From NCBI RefSeq assembly GCF_014696435.1, contig NZ_JACJQG010000013.1, forward strand, positions 62,001 through 126,000: DNA of 64,000 bases, read 5' to 3'. This DNA is from Calothrix anomala FACHB-343 (GTDB lineage Bacteria; Cyanobacteriota; Cyanobacteriia; Cyanobacteriales; Nostocaceae). The notes beneath the pieces were generated by a model. That model did not search any database and was not told the DNA's origin. It saw only the letters and a list, made by a program, of their open reading frames with translations. This document shows positions 1-9,506 of the stretch, in pieces. Numbering within the stretch: position 1 is the stretch's first letter; every line of letters begins with the position of its first letter. A program made the position numbers and the translations under genes.

Positions 1-1
1 A

Positions 2-94
2 GAATACTTACCTAAATTCTGGCAATTAGTACCACCTTCTGAGGCTGATGGCCCGGAAGCTAATCCCCAAATTAAACAATTGAGTGCAGTTTAA
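2..94 (+). CDS. glsF: C-terminal tail of an upstream gene, probably ferredoxin-dependent glutamate synthase (partial)
   Basis: The window opens inside a reading frame that encodes 30 residues and stops at TAA 92-94. The tail contains FWQLVPPSEADGPEA, which resembles the extreme C-terminus of plant and cyanobacterial ferredoxin-dependent glutamate synthase (remembered family feature, not searched). That enzyme makes two glutamates from glutamine and 2-oxoglutarate using reduced ferredoxin. Only the tail is present, so no catalytic motif can be checked and the name is tentative. A strong terminator hairpin follows 44 bases downstream, which supports this being the true end of the gene. Confidence 0.5.
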   Translation, partial: EYLPKFWQLVPPSEADGPEANPQIKQLSAV

Positions 95-137
95 GGATTG
101 AGTTTGTAGTCAGGACTAAGTTTCTGGCTACATTAAA

Positions 138-185
138 AAGGGACACAGGTAATTAAATTTATCTGTGTCCCTTGATTTTTTATTT
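138..185 (+). terminator. Rho-independent terminator of the upstream gene
   Basis: An 11-bp perfect stem (AAGGGACACAG at 138-148 with CTGTGTCCCTT at 163-173) can extend by two further pairs. It has a loop of about 10 bases and is followed by a T-rich tract (GATTTTTTATTTT). It lies 44 bases after the stop codon of the partial gene. Confidence 0.85.
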
Positions 186-458
186 TGGATTTATGCAGAT
201 TTGTGAGAAATCTCTAGGGTTTTATTTGGTTTGCAGAATTAACTACAGATTGTTTTCACCCTAAGATCATGATTTCAAAATCAAATAGTAACTCAATGGC
301 TAATTGAGGTTTGAAATTTAAACGCAAAGAGGCGCAAAGGGAAGAGCAGAGGTACGCAGAGAATTAATGAAAGTTGTAATTAGCTAAATAAGGTCAAGAG
401 ATTGTAACCAATGACAAATGACAATTGTACAGACGCGATTCATCGCGTCTCTGAGCAA
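186..458. other. Intergenic DNA with dispersed repeats
   Basis: No reading frame stands out. It holds a CGCAAAG/CGCAGAG-type dispersed repeat (about 319-363) and a perfect 9-bp-arm palindrome, AGACGCGAT at 431-439 facing ATCGCGTCT at 442-450, next to the stop of the deacetylase. The palindrome recurs near 17118 and 39883, each time beside an AATTGTAC-like sequence, so it is a dispersed repeat that may also act as a terminator. Confidence 0.6.
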
Positions 459-1367
459 TCACTTTTTATTTGCTGCTATTTTTTGTTCTTTCTCTTGCAT
501 TTCTAAGAGTTCTGGAACAGTGACAAAGCTGTAGCCTTCTTTGCGGAAGTTTTCAATTATAGTTGGTAAAGCTGCTACGGTTTGGGAACGATTACCACCG
601 CCATCATGTAAGAGTACAATTCCACCAGGTTTAGCGGTTCTAAAGACATTATTGACTAAGTTTGGCACAGAGGGGCGCGAATAATCTTTAGAGTCAGAAG
701 ACCACATGATAATAGCGTATTTGCTATTTCTGGCGTAAGCCGCTACACCATTGCGCATATTGCCTCCTGGTGGGCGAAATAAGTTAGTTTTCACCCCTGT
801 CAGTTGATAAATTAAGCTAGTGGTATTCTCAATTTCATAAGCCGCAGTTTGGGGATTCATGTGATGATACCAGTGATGCCAAGTATGGTTGGCGATCGTG
901 TGACCCTCAGCTACTACTCGCTTTGTTAAATCGGGAAAATTTTTGACGTTCTGTCCAACGACAAAAAATGTCCCCTTGATATCATTCTTTTTTAAGATAT
1001 CTAGTACTTGTGCAGTGCTTTCCGGCCAAGGGCCATCATCAAAAGTCAGCGCAATCACTTTCTTATCTGGACTGAGTTTCGCTGATTCAATGGTTGCACC
1101 GAGAAAACTTTGTGGTACAGCATAAGCAAAACCTTTAGCTGAAGCTTGTTTTTGCCAACTTGTCAGCATCGTGCTTCTTAAACCTTCAATTCGCGCCTGA
1201 GTCCCAGCTTTAGCAGATGTAGCGATTTCATTTATACTCTGCTGACTCTGTGCTTCTGAGGTATTCGGTTTAACAAGCAACATCAAGCCCAGACTAAAAC
1301 TACTGACTAAAGCAACCAGCGCAATTAATAGTCCTTGCGGCCAAAAAAACGACTTATGATTTTCCAC
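459..1367 (-). CDS. Membrane-anchored polysaccharide deacetylase (NodB / carbohydrate esterase 4 family)
   Basis: This 302-residue protein has one N-terminal hydrophobic segment (residues about 11-32), a linker rich in Ser/Gln/Ala, then a NodB domain from about residue 100 to 290. The canonical motifs are present: TFDDGP (108-113), the metal-binding HTWHH (161-165), RPPGG (198-202) and LLHDGG (252-257). The family removes N- or O-acetyl groups from glycans such as peptidoglycan or exopolysaccharide. The anchor places the catalytic domain outside the cytoplasmic membrane. The exact substrate cannot be read from sequence. It is a single-gene unit; the next 1.4 kb upstream holds no gene. A polyprenyl or cell-wall glycan role would fit the glycosyltransferase cluster that begins 1.5 kb away, but that is inference. 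Confidence 0.9.
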   Translation of the reverse strand: MENHKSFFWPQGLLIALVALVSSFSLGLMLLVKPNTSEAQSQQSINEIATSAKAGTQARIEGLRSTMLTSWQKQASAKGFAYAVPQSFLGATIESAKLSPDKKVIALTFDDGPWPESTAQVLDILKKNDIKGTFFVVGQNVKNFPDLTKRVVAEGHTIANHTWHHWYHHMNPQTAAYEIENTTSLIYQLTGVKTNLFRPPGGNMRNGVAAYARNSKYAIIMWSSDSKDYSRPSVPNLVNNVFRTAKPGGIVLLHDGGGNRSQTVAALPTIIENFRKEGYSFVTVPELLEMQEKEQKIAANKK

Positions 1368-2833
1368 TTCATAGCTCCTTCAAGGGTCAAACCATCAAAC
1401 ACGTACATGGCAGTACGTTACCAGATATCTTTTTACACAATTAGATACAGTAATAATTACTGCTATTCTTGAAATTTTTAATCAAGATTAACAGAAATTT
1501 CGTGATTAGTCATATATGTAAAAAATTACAATGAAATCCAGGTTCTCTAGTTTCCAGAAAACCGATACATACACGATATTAGGTAATTATGTCAACTCAT
1601 AAATACCTAAGGCTTTGAACTTGCATTCATCATAATTAGTCAGCACAATTAGTCAACAGTAAAACTAGGTAATTTACTGCAACTTATGCAAATTATGTTA
1701 GTAACAGAACTAAATTGTCCGAGACCTCTTGCTTATTATTTGATAAATTAGGAAACCATTGACCTATACTGAACTTAGGCTGATTAATTCCCTAAGTTTT
1801 GGCAAATCTATCAGCTAACTAATTAGCTTGTTTAGAAATATCTAAGCAAAAGCATTGTACTAATTATTCAGTTTTGTTAGACGACTAGGTATATTGTACT
1901 GTTGACAGTTGATTTTTCTTTTTTAAGAAAAAGTTAAATTTTCAACTAGTAAACGATTAACCTTATCTTCCATAGAGTAGAGAGACTATATTGACTAAGA
2001 TATAGTTTCCCATCGATCAAGCTAATTGAGTAGTTAATTTAGATACTCTTTAGTGTTTGACCAACCAAAATGTCATTGGTATTTGATTTCTCAGGGTGGA
2101 AATAATACCTTAACACTACTTAAATTATTAAGCCATGATTTAGTTGGTGCCAATAGCAAACAATTATTAGAGCTACCCAAATCAAACTAAATTATTTATT
2201 ACCATAAACAATATTCATTAGTCAGCATTTATTTTAATAAATACAATACTTTTTTAACCGCATATTTACTGAGATTTAATTTTAAATTTGGCTGATATTA
2301 TAGCATGTTTTGATAAAAATCAATATAAATTCTATGGCAACTGAAAAATAGAGGATTACACTCTTGACTAGTACATCTGTTAATTTCGCAAAGTTCAAAT
2401 AGCTAGACGGTGTCAGCGTTTCGTTGATTGACAATGGGTAGCTGACTGACGCAACTGCTGTAGTTGAAGCTTCTACATTTGAATAAAAATAGCGATCGCC
2501 AAATGTGAAAAGTCTAATACAGCACTCAGTATTATGCTGACATATATGGCAATCTTATCTGAGTTGTGAAAATATTTTCTTATTGAACCGCCAATTACGC
2601 CAAGTACGCCAAGGGTAAGAGGAAAAACTGAGAGTTTGTAAATCTTACCAATGATTTAGGACTACTATAGAGAGCAACTTTTAGTCAACTGCATCAACTA
2701 GGCAAGCTGCATAATAAGATTAACTCTAGGAATAACATTCAGAGAATTCATCTACACTCCAATATGATATTGTCAGTTGCAATCATAAAATATCATCTTT
2801 TTAGGGTTTAAACTTAACTGATATAAATAAACT
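1368..2833. other. Long AT-rich intergenic region (about 1.5 kb)
   Basis: I see no credible reading frame, tRNA or terminator here. It separates the divergently transcribed deacetylase and glycosyltransferase cluster. Near its right end (about 2547-2669) lies a degenerate copy of a short element that is better preserved at 42767-42887. The rest is AT-rich and stop-rich in all frames. Confidence 0.6.
2547..2669. repeat. Degenerate copy of a TA-type short inverted-repeat element
   Basis: GCAATCTTATCTGAGTTGTG and the following bases, then GAACCGCCAATTACGCC, CCAAGTACGCCAAG and ATGATTTAGGA, appear in the same order as in the element at 42767-42887. The right end (TTAGGACTACTAT) no longer matches the left end well, so this copy is decayed. 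Confidence 0.6.
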
Positions 2834-5269
2834 ATGAATTATTCAATTACTCGGTTTAAAAAAGATTATTTAATACTATTTTTAATATGGTTTATCGGAT
2901 TAATTATAGATAGATTATGGTTTTTGCTAGATGAATCCATTCCATCTTACGATCAAAGCGCCCATTTAACCACAGCATTACATCATTATAGAATTTTTCA
3001 GAATATCCACATTTTCTCAGGTGATTGGTGGCTATCTCTGTGGAAGCTCACGCCAAGTTATCGCGCTCCTTTTGTCTATATTTGTACAGTACCGTTTTTT
3101 TTCTTATTTGGTAAAGGTTACGATCAAGCGAGTTTAGTTAATTTAATATATAGCGCTGTAATTATAATTTCAGTCTATCATTTAGCTAATTATTTATTTA
3201 AAAGTTCAAAGATAGGTATCACCGCAAGTTTATTTTGCCTATTATTCCCCATTTTGGGAATTATGCGGACGGATTATTTATTAGATTATGGTTTAACGGC
3301 AATTGTTACCCTTACTTTCACTATCTTAACGATTTGGCAAGATTATGCTCGTGGTTTTAAATCTTGGCTATTAACCCTAGCTTTGGGATTGGGTATTGGG
3401 TTAATCATGCTAGCAAAACCGACAGGGTTTATTTTTATTTTAATTCCTGCTGTTTTGATATTAATCAGCTTTATTCGCCAGCGTAAATATATTAAGCTGC
3501 TGCAAACTGGGTTATCTTTAATTACAGCTTGGTTAATTTGTGGCTCTTGGTATAGTTTAAATTGGTTAACGATTATTACCTCTGCAATCAATGCGAATAA
3601 TGTTGGTAAAAATGAGGGAGATCCACCAGTGACTACGATTGCTGGTTGGTTAGTTTATCCGCAAATGTTACCGGAAACTGTTGGGTTTCCAATATTATTT
3701 GTGAGTATGGGGATTTTATTGGTTTATGTAATTAACTATAAATTTGCGCATCAGGAAGTTAGAGAGCAAAGAATTACATCAGGTATAAATTGGTTAATCA
3801 TTTACTTATTCAGTAGCTATATTATTTGTTCTCTGGGGACAAATAAAGATGTGCGATTTATTTTACCTTTATTTCCGATAATTGCCTTAATTTTAGCTTA
3901 CTGGTTTAATTTAATAGATAACAAAAATTTTGATAAAGTTAGATTGATAGCGATTGGGTTAAGTGGGATAATTTTACTTAATAATTTATTTCCTTTACCG
4001 ATAATTCAAGCATGGGGAGGAAAACATTTACCCAGTGATGAGGGTAAAAAATATCCTCTAGCGCAGTTAATCGATAAAATTAATCAAACTAATCCATATC
4101 TCAGATCAACTTTAGGGGTAATTCCTGTATCTACATCCCAAGTTAATGAATTTACTTTAGATTATTTTGGTACCTTAGCCGATTTTCGCGTCTATGGTAG
4201 AAAAGTGACGATGAAATTATCCCAAGTAGAACAAGATTTAAAATACTTTCCTTGGTATGTAACTAAAGATAATGAACCAGATGAAGCAGGAGAACGGGGA
4301 GAAACGAAACGCAAATTTAAAGCTTTAGTAGAATCCGATCCAAATTTAAAATTACAGGCTGATTGGGTATTACCTAGTGGAGATAAATTAAGATTATATA
4401 AAAGAGTGAATCCTGATGTAGTCGTTGAGAAATTAAATAATGGTAATTCGGGAATTAATTTACAGCCAGTAATCAGTAATAATCATTTATTAGTCGGACA
4501 AAGTAACCCAGTTAGTTATCAAATAACTGGTGACTGGGATGATTTGCAAAATGGCTTATTACTCTTAAAATGGCAGCATGATAAATCATCTTGGTATCAC
4601 GATCGCGCTATTGGCTTGGGTAATTTATATTGTGGTGTTAAATGTCATCCCCAAGGAAGTTTTCAGGTAACTGAGAATATCTCTACATTCATTCCTCAAG
4701 GATTAGCATTGGGAGAATATCAACTTTCTGCTGAGTATTTAGATAGAAGAACTGGTAAAGTGACACCTTTAAATATTCCGCCAACTATTGTAAATGTCAC
4801 AAATAAAGGAAAAATAGACAAAGCACCAGCTTTAGATTTAGTTTCTCAGATGTCACAATTAGCATTAGAATTACAACAGGGCAAGTTAGATAATATCTTT
4901 GTGCAGATAGATAACTTCAATCAATACGATCCTACGCAAGATTATTTAAAACAAATTGAATTAGCCGCTAATTATCGACTGCAAACCGAACCAAGTAACC
5001 GCAATTGGCGCTATACTCTAGTGTTGGCAGAACTTTTACAGCGCCAAGTTCCAGAATTAATCGCAAATTTGACAGAATTAACTAAATATGATGCAAAAAA
5101 TCCCTATGTGTGGCTGTATTTAGCTTTTGTTTATTTATACGATTTTCAACCGAGACAAGCAGAACCCAAATTAGCGATCGCAGAAAAATTAAACCCCAAT
5201 ATTCCGGAACTAAAAACTTTAAAAACAGTAACAAATATTATGAGATTTTTACCAATAATTCATTTTTAA
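2834..5269 (+). CDS. Polytopic GT-C-type glycosyltransferase with long soluble C-terminal domain
   Basis: This 811-residue protein starts with about 12 hydrophobic segments (residues about 12-400). The first extracytoplasmic loop carries DESIPSYDQSAH (33-44), in the place where PMT/ArnT-type (GT39/GT83) enzymes keep their acidic catalytic residues. These enzymes move sugars from a polyprenyl-phosphate donor to acceptors outside the membrane. Residues about 400-811 are soluble; the end looks TPR-like (YVWLYLAFVYLYDFQPRQAEPKLA region). It is much longer than the usual 500-550 residues because of this extra domain. The next gene starts 2 bases after its stop, so the two are surely co-transcribed. 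The substrate is unknown. Confidence 0.8.
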   Translation: MNYSITRFKKDYLILFLIWFIGLIIDRLWFLLDESIPSYDQSAHLTTALHHYRIFQNIHIFSGDWWLSLWKLTPSYRAPFVYICTVPFFFLFGKGYDQASLVNLIYSAVIIISVYHLANYLFKSSKIGITASLFCLLFPILGIMRTDYLLDYGLTAIVTLTFTILTIWQDYARGFKSWLLTLALGLGIGLIMLAKPTGFIFILIPAVLILISFIRQRKYIKLLQTGLSLITAWLICGSWYSLNWLTIITSAINANNVGKNEGDPPVTTIAGWLVYPQMLPETVGFPILFVSMGILLVYVINYKFAHQEVREQRITSGINWLIIYLFSSYIICSLGTNKDVRFILPLFPIIALILAYWFNLIDNKNFDKVRLIAIGLSGIILLNNLFPLPIIQAWGGKHLPSDEGKKYPLAQLIDKINQTNPYLRSTLGVIPVSTSQVNEFTLDYFGTLADFRVYGRKVTMKLSQVEQDLKYFPWYVTKDNEPDEAGERGETKRKFKALVESDPNLKLQADWVLPSGDKLRLYKRVNPDVVVEKLNNGNSGINLQPVISNNHLLVGQSNPVSYQITGDWDDLQNGLLLLKWQHDKSSWYHDRAIGLGNLYCGVKCHPQGSFQVTENISTFIPQGLALGEYQLSAEYLDRRTGKVTPLNIPPTIVNVTNKGKIDKAPALDLVSQMSQLALELQQGKLDNIFVQIDNFNQYDPTQDYLKQIELAANYRLQTEPSNRNWRYTLVLAELLQRQVPELIANLTELTKYDAKNPYVWLYLAFVYLYDFQPRQAEPKLAIAEKLNPNIPELKTLKTVTNIMRFLPIIHF

Positions 5270-5271
5270 AT

Positions 5272-6813
5272 ATGCGCCCATTCACAGATAAAGAATGGTT
5301 AATCAGCTTGCTAGTGGCTTCTCTAGTTTTGTGGCTGATATTTTTAGGTAATCTACCCTTAAGAGATTGGGATGAAGGTACTTATGCAATCGTCGCTAGA
5401 GAAATTTACCGCAATGGTAATTGGTTGTATAACACACTTCATGGAGAACCATTTTTATTAAAACCACCCTTAATGCAGTGGTTAATTGCACTGTGCTACC
5501 ACATTGGCGGAGTACAAGAATTTACTACTCGCTTTCCTGGGGCTGTATTAACAGCTTTGGGAGTACCTTTACTTTACTTAGTAGGGCGTTTGGTGTTTCT
5601 ACAAAGCCTACCAGCTTTATTTGCAGCTTTAGTATATCTGACAATGTTGCCAGTGGTGCGTCATGGCAGATTAGCAATGTTAGATGGAATGACGATTTCG
5701 TTTTTTCTTCTATTATTATTTTGTCTATTAAAGGCGCGTCATAATCAAAAGTATGCTTTAGGAATAGGTTTCTGTTTAGGATTAATTACTCTCACCAAAG
5801 GATTATTAGTTTTAGTTTTAGGAGGAATTGCGGGATTATTTATTATAGTAAATAGGCAATTTAGTTTATTTAAAACCCCCTATTTATGGCTGGGAATGTT
5901 ATTAGGAAATGCACCTGCGATCGCGTGGTATTATCTCCAATGGCAACATTACGGCGATTTCTTCTTAAAAGTGCATTTTCAAGCCCAAGCTTTAGATAGA
6001 CTAGGACAAGCTGTAGAAGGTAATACTGGCCCTGTTTGGTACTATTTAATTGAAATAATTAAATATGGCTTTCCCTGGCTATTATTCTTACCCGGAGGTT
6101 TATATTTAAGTTGGCAAAAACGTCAGACTGCTTGGGGTAGTTTAATTCTCATTGGTACAATTGTTTATTTAGGCATTATTTCTGTGATGCGAACTAAACT
6201 ACCTTGGTATGTAATGCCTATATACCCCTTTTTAGCTTTAGCAATTGGAGCGAAATTAAGCAATATTTGGCAACAGCAAGCTAAATTTAAAGGTAAATTT
6301 TTAACTGTATTCTTTGCATTTCTCTCGGTTGTCGGCTTGGGAGGCTGCGTCTACTTTATAATTGCTGAACCCCAGCCAACATTAATTGTTATGAGTATTG
6401 TTTTGGCAATTAGCATGGGTGTAACTGCGTGGCTAATTCAACAGCGTAACCGTTACTTTATTCCAGTTTTATTGTCTGGAATGTATTTAGTTTTAGCGCT
6501 GTTTGTGAGTTCAAAATCTTGGGTTTGGGAGTTAAACGAAGCTTTTCCAGTTAAGCCAGTAGGTGCATTAATTAGAGCTAATGTACCAGCCGGAACACAA
6601 ATTTATACTTCTTTTGCTTATAGTCGCCCCAGCTTAGATTTTTATAGCGATTGTCAAGTGACTGCTGCGAATGTGCAAGTTTTGCAACAAATGGTAGAGA
6701 AAAAATCTTATTTATTGTTAGACGATCTAACTTTGCAGAAGATAAATTTATCTAAGAGTAGAATACTTGGTAAATCTGAAAACTTTACTCTAGTTTCGCC
6801 ATTAATTAACTAG
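5272..6813 (+). CDS. ArnT-like glycosyltransferase (GT39/GT83, integral membrane)
   Basis: The 513-residue protein has about 11 membrane segments. RDWDEGTYA (31-39) and the later KPPLMQW match the ArnT/PMT signature, in which the first-loop Asp/Glu acts in lipid-linked sugar transfer. The start chosen is ATG 5272, two bases after the stop of the upstream glycosyltransferase. A longer frame opens at 5110 but would run 160 bases into the upstream gene and lacks family resemblance there. The gene converges on the next gene with only 2 bases between the stops. The donor is presumably an undecaprenyl-phosphate sugar; the acceptor (lipid, protein or glycan) is unknown. Confidence 0.85.
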   Translation: MRPFTDKEWLISLLVASLVLWLIFLGNLPLRDWDEGTYAIVAREIYRNGNWLYNTLHGEPFLLKPPLMQWLIALCYHIGGVQEFTTRFPGAVLTALGVPLLYLVGRLVFLQSLPALFAALVYLTMLPVVRHGRLAMLDGMTISFFLLLLFCLLKARHNQKYALGIGFCLGLITLTKGLLVLVLGGIAGLFIIVNRQFSLFKTPYLWLGMLLGNAPAIAWYYLQWQHYGDFFLKVHFQAQALDRLGQAVEGNTGPVWYYLIEIIKYGFPWLLFLPGGLYLSWQKRQTAWGSLILIGTIVYLGIISVMRTKLPWYVMPIYPFLALAIGAKLSNIWQQQAKFKGKFLTVFFAFLSVVGLGGCVYFIIAEPQPTLIVMSIVLAISMGVTAWLIQQRNRYFIPVLLSGMYLVLALFVSSKSWVWELNEAFPVKPVGALIRANVPAGTQIYTSFAYSRPSLDFYSDCQVTAANVQVLQQMVEKKSYLLLDDLTLQKINLSKSRILGKSENFTLVSPLIN

Positions 6814-6815
6814 CC

Positions 6816-8081
6816 TCATGCTATCCACTGATTTTGGGCAAAGCGGAGAGAAAAAGTGACTAACAGAATGGCGAAAAAGCCTAAAATTGTGTATCCCCAT
6901 CGCGGATAACGAGCTAGTAATAAACCGAATGCGATCGCTAGTGATACAATCGCGTAAGTATAGCGTTCAGCAGAAGCGGTGATTCCAGTGTTAAAAATTA
7001 AGGCGTAGGAACAAAACCCATAAATAACTGTAACTAAAGGAATTTTAGCTCGTGAAAACCACAACAAATAAACACCACCAAAAATTAGTACGCTTTTAAC
7101 TAATTCATCCCCTACTAATATCCAAAGCAATAACCATAAAATACATAACCCATAGTGGAATTTAATAGAACCCAAATAAACACGGAAGTGCCATAATAAA
7201 TAAGCAATAACCAGAATGATTAAAAGTATTATTGGATGCCAGGGATCTTGAATATAAGCATATCTGGTATTAGCTTTTCCTATCGTAATTTCCATTAGCA
7301 TCTTTAGCCACCCTTGCCAAGCAAAACCGGCTGAATCACGCCATCCTTTCTGTGCGTGAATGAAAGCCAAAGCATCACCAAATTGAATTTGACAATAAAG
7401 ACTGTAAAAAACTACACCTAGCCCAACAGCCAAACTGGCAATATAAGCTGTTATTCCCCGACGTTCTTTCCAACTCACAAACAGAAAAGCAGGTATGAGT
7501 GCAATTCCCGGTAATCTAACTGCTGTTGATAACGCTCCCCAAAAACCTGCCCAGATATGTTGTTTTTTATCAAAAGCTATTAAAGCAGCTGTGCTGCATA
7601 ATAAAAATAGCCCTTCTGTATAAATTACAGTTCCGAAAATGGAATAAGGACACCAAGCTAAAACAGCTATTGACCACCTTGATGTACTTTTACCGTAACG
7701 CTCTTTTATCCAAAAGTAAAGTATAGTCAAGGTTAGTGAAAATGCCAAGTTATTTACTAAAGTTCCAGCAATTTCAAAAGTTAAACCCATGCTCATAACT
7801 GCACGGCATAGCAAGGGAAACAATGGAAAAAATGCAGTATAATATTGCTTTTTTTCCAGGGAATATTCATAACCAGAAGTGGCAATTGTTTTGTAAAATT
7901 GGCTATCCCAAGCAAAGAAAACATCCCAACCAAATTTAATATCAACTTCAGGTGATGAATTTGAAGATAATGGGACAATTACTAACATAGCAATGGCTAT
8001 TATTAGCCTCGTAGCTAGCCAGATTGTTATAGGAAACAATAATAATTTAGGATGTTGAATAATATTTTTAATTTGGTTCAT
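6816..8081 (-). CDS. Gpi18-related (PIG-V-like) membrane mannosyltransferase, copy 1
   Basis: This 421-residue polytopic protein resembles the bacterial proteins related to eukaryotic Gpi18/PIG-V mannosyltransferase. The signature is the first-loop WDVFFAWDSQFY, followed by YTAFFPLFPLLCR and a conserved stretch around VNNLAF. These use a polyprenyl-phosphate sugar on the outer face of the membrane. The neighbouring gene (8137-9402) has the same length and is clearly homologous throughout (shared RLIIAIAML, VNNLAF, ALAFIHAQK, NTGITASAERY), so the pair arose by tandem duplication. It converges with the ArnT-like gene. No sugar specificity can be assigned. Confidence 0.8.
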   Translation of the reverse strand: MNQIKNIIQHPKLLLFPITIWLATRLIIAIAMLVIVPLSSNSSPEVDIKFGWDVFFAWDSQFYKTIATSGYEYSLEKKQYYTAFFPLFPLLCRAVMSMGLTFEIAGTLVNNLAFSLTLTILYFWIKERYGKSTSRWSIAVLAWCPYSIFGTVIYTEGLFLLCSTAALIAFDKKQHIWAGFWGALSTAVRLPGIALIPAFLFVSWKERRGITAYIASLAVGLGVVFYSLYCQIQFGDALAFIHAQKGWRDSAGFAWQGWLKMLMEITIGKANTRYAYIQDPWHPIILLIILVIAYLLWHFRVYLGSIKFHYGLCILWLLLWILVGDELVKSVLIFGGVYLLWFSRAKIPLVTVIYGFCSYALIFNTGITASAERYTYAIVSLAIAFGLLLARYPRWGYTILGFFAILLVTFSLRFAQNQWIA

Positions 8082-8136
8082 ACTGTCAGATTTATAGAGT
8101 ATTTAACTCATTTATTAGCTTTATTTAATTATAAAT

Positions 8137-9402
8137 TTAAGCAACCCAAAGATTACGGGCAAATCGCACAGAGAAATGTGCTAACAAAATAGCAAAGAAA
8201 TACATCAGTGGGTATCCCCAACGAGGATAACGAGCTAGTAATAAACCGAATGCCATTGACAGAGATATAATACCGTAAGCGTAGCGTTCAGCAGAAGCTG
8301 TAATCCCAGTATTTAAAATTAAGGCTAATGAAGCAAATCCATAGATGAGGGTAACTAAAGGAATTTCATCCCGTGAAATCCATAGTAAATAAATACCACC
8401 AAAAACCATTGTGAGAATAAATAATTCATCACCTGTTAATAACCACATCAGTAAACATAATAAATAGATTCCATAACGGAATTGTTTTTTACCCAGACGC
8501 AAACGAAAACGCCATAATAATAAGCTACTTATCAGAATAACGAGAAAAAATAAGGGATGCCAAATATCTTGAATATAGCCAGATTTCCAATTAGTAAACC
8601 CGACTGTAATTTGCATCAACATTCTCCACCAACCCTCCCAAGCAAAACCTTTTGCATCACCGCGCCATGCTTTTTGTGCATGAATAAAAGCCAAAGCATC
8701 ACCGAATTTAAATTGGCAATATAAGCTATAAAAAAATATACCTAAGCCAGTAGTTAAACTGGCAAGATAGGCTTTGATTCCTCTATTCTCTTTCCAAGAG
8801 ATAAATAGAAAAGCTGGTATCAGTGCAACTCCAGGTACTCGCGTTGCTGTAGATAATAGTCCCCAAAATGCTGTCCAAATATATTGCTTTTTATGAAAAG
8901 CTCTTAAGGCAGATGTGGTACATAGTAAAAATAAGCCTTCAGCGTAAATTACAGTTCCATATAGGGAATAAGGACACCATGCTAAAGTAGCTGTTATCCA
9001 TCGCGCTGTGGTTTTACCATAAAGCTCCTCGCTCCAAAAATAAACTATTGTTAATGCAGCTAAAAAAGCTAAGTTATTCACCAATGTACTTGCTACTTTA
9101 AAAGGCAAGCCGATGTTCATTAAAAGACGACTTAATAATGGAAATAAAGGGAAAAATGCAACTGTATGAATTTCTTTAACTTCTGGAGAAAAATCATAAC
9201 CATAAGTCACTATTTTCTCATACCAAGTGCTATCCCAAGCAGCGAAAACATCCCAGCTAAAAGTTGCTGGAACCCCAGTTGATGGAGTTGGTAGTAATGG
9301 AGCAATTAATAACATCGCAATGGCAATGATAAGTCTACTAGACAGCCACATTGCTAAGGGAAAGTAGAAATTATAATTAATAATATTTTTAATTGTATGC
9401 AT
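8137..9402 (-). CDS. Gpi18-related (PIG-V-like) membrane mannosyltransferase, copy 2
   Basis: This is the second of a tandem pair, also 421 residues. The first-loop motif reads WDVFAAWDSTWYEK; VAFFPLFPLLSR, the VNNLAF stretch and WCPYSLYGTVIYAEGLF all have counterparts in copy 1. It lies 55 bases upstream of copy 1 on the same strand, so the two are likely one transcript. Both copies keep the acidic first-loop residue, so both could be active with different acceptors. This gene and its partner lie between other GT-C enzymes, which supports a surface-glycan role. The function beyond family level is inferred. Confidence 0.8.
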   Translation of the reverse strand: MHTIKNIINYNFYFPLAMWLSSRLIIAIAMLLIAPLLPTPSTGVPATFSWDVFAAWDSTWYEKIVTYGYDFSPEVKEIHTVAFFPLFPLLSRLLMNIGLPFKVASTLVNNLAFLAALTIVYFWSEELYGKTTARWITATLAWCPYSLYGTVIYAEGLFLLCTTSALRAFHKKQYIWTAFWGLLSTATRVPGVALIPAFLFISWKENRGIKAYLASLTTGLGIFFYSLYCQFKFGDALAFIHAQKAWRGDAKGFAWEGWWRMLMQITVGFTNWKSGYIQDIWHPLFFLVILISSLLLWRFRLRLGKKQFRYGIYLLCLLMWLLTGDELFILTMVFGGIYLLWISRDEIPLVTLIYGFASLALILNTGITASAERYAYGIISLSMAFGLLLARYPRWGYPLMYFFAILLAHFSVRFARNLWVA

Positions 9403-9506
9403 ATTATTGCAATAAACTGATTAGTGAGTTGAGCATGATCCACCATAGCGAGATTTTGGTAGACATTGCTCATACGACAGAGATCGCATTGATTTATTCT
9501 GAAAAT

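Noticed and set aside
5110-5271. N-terminal extension of the ArnT-like protein from the ATG at 5110
   Set aside because: It would overlap the previous gene by 160 bases and adds sequence with no family match; ATG 5272 follows the upstream stop by 2 bases.
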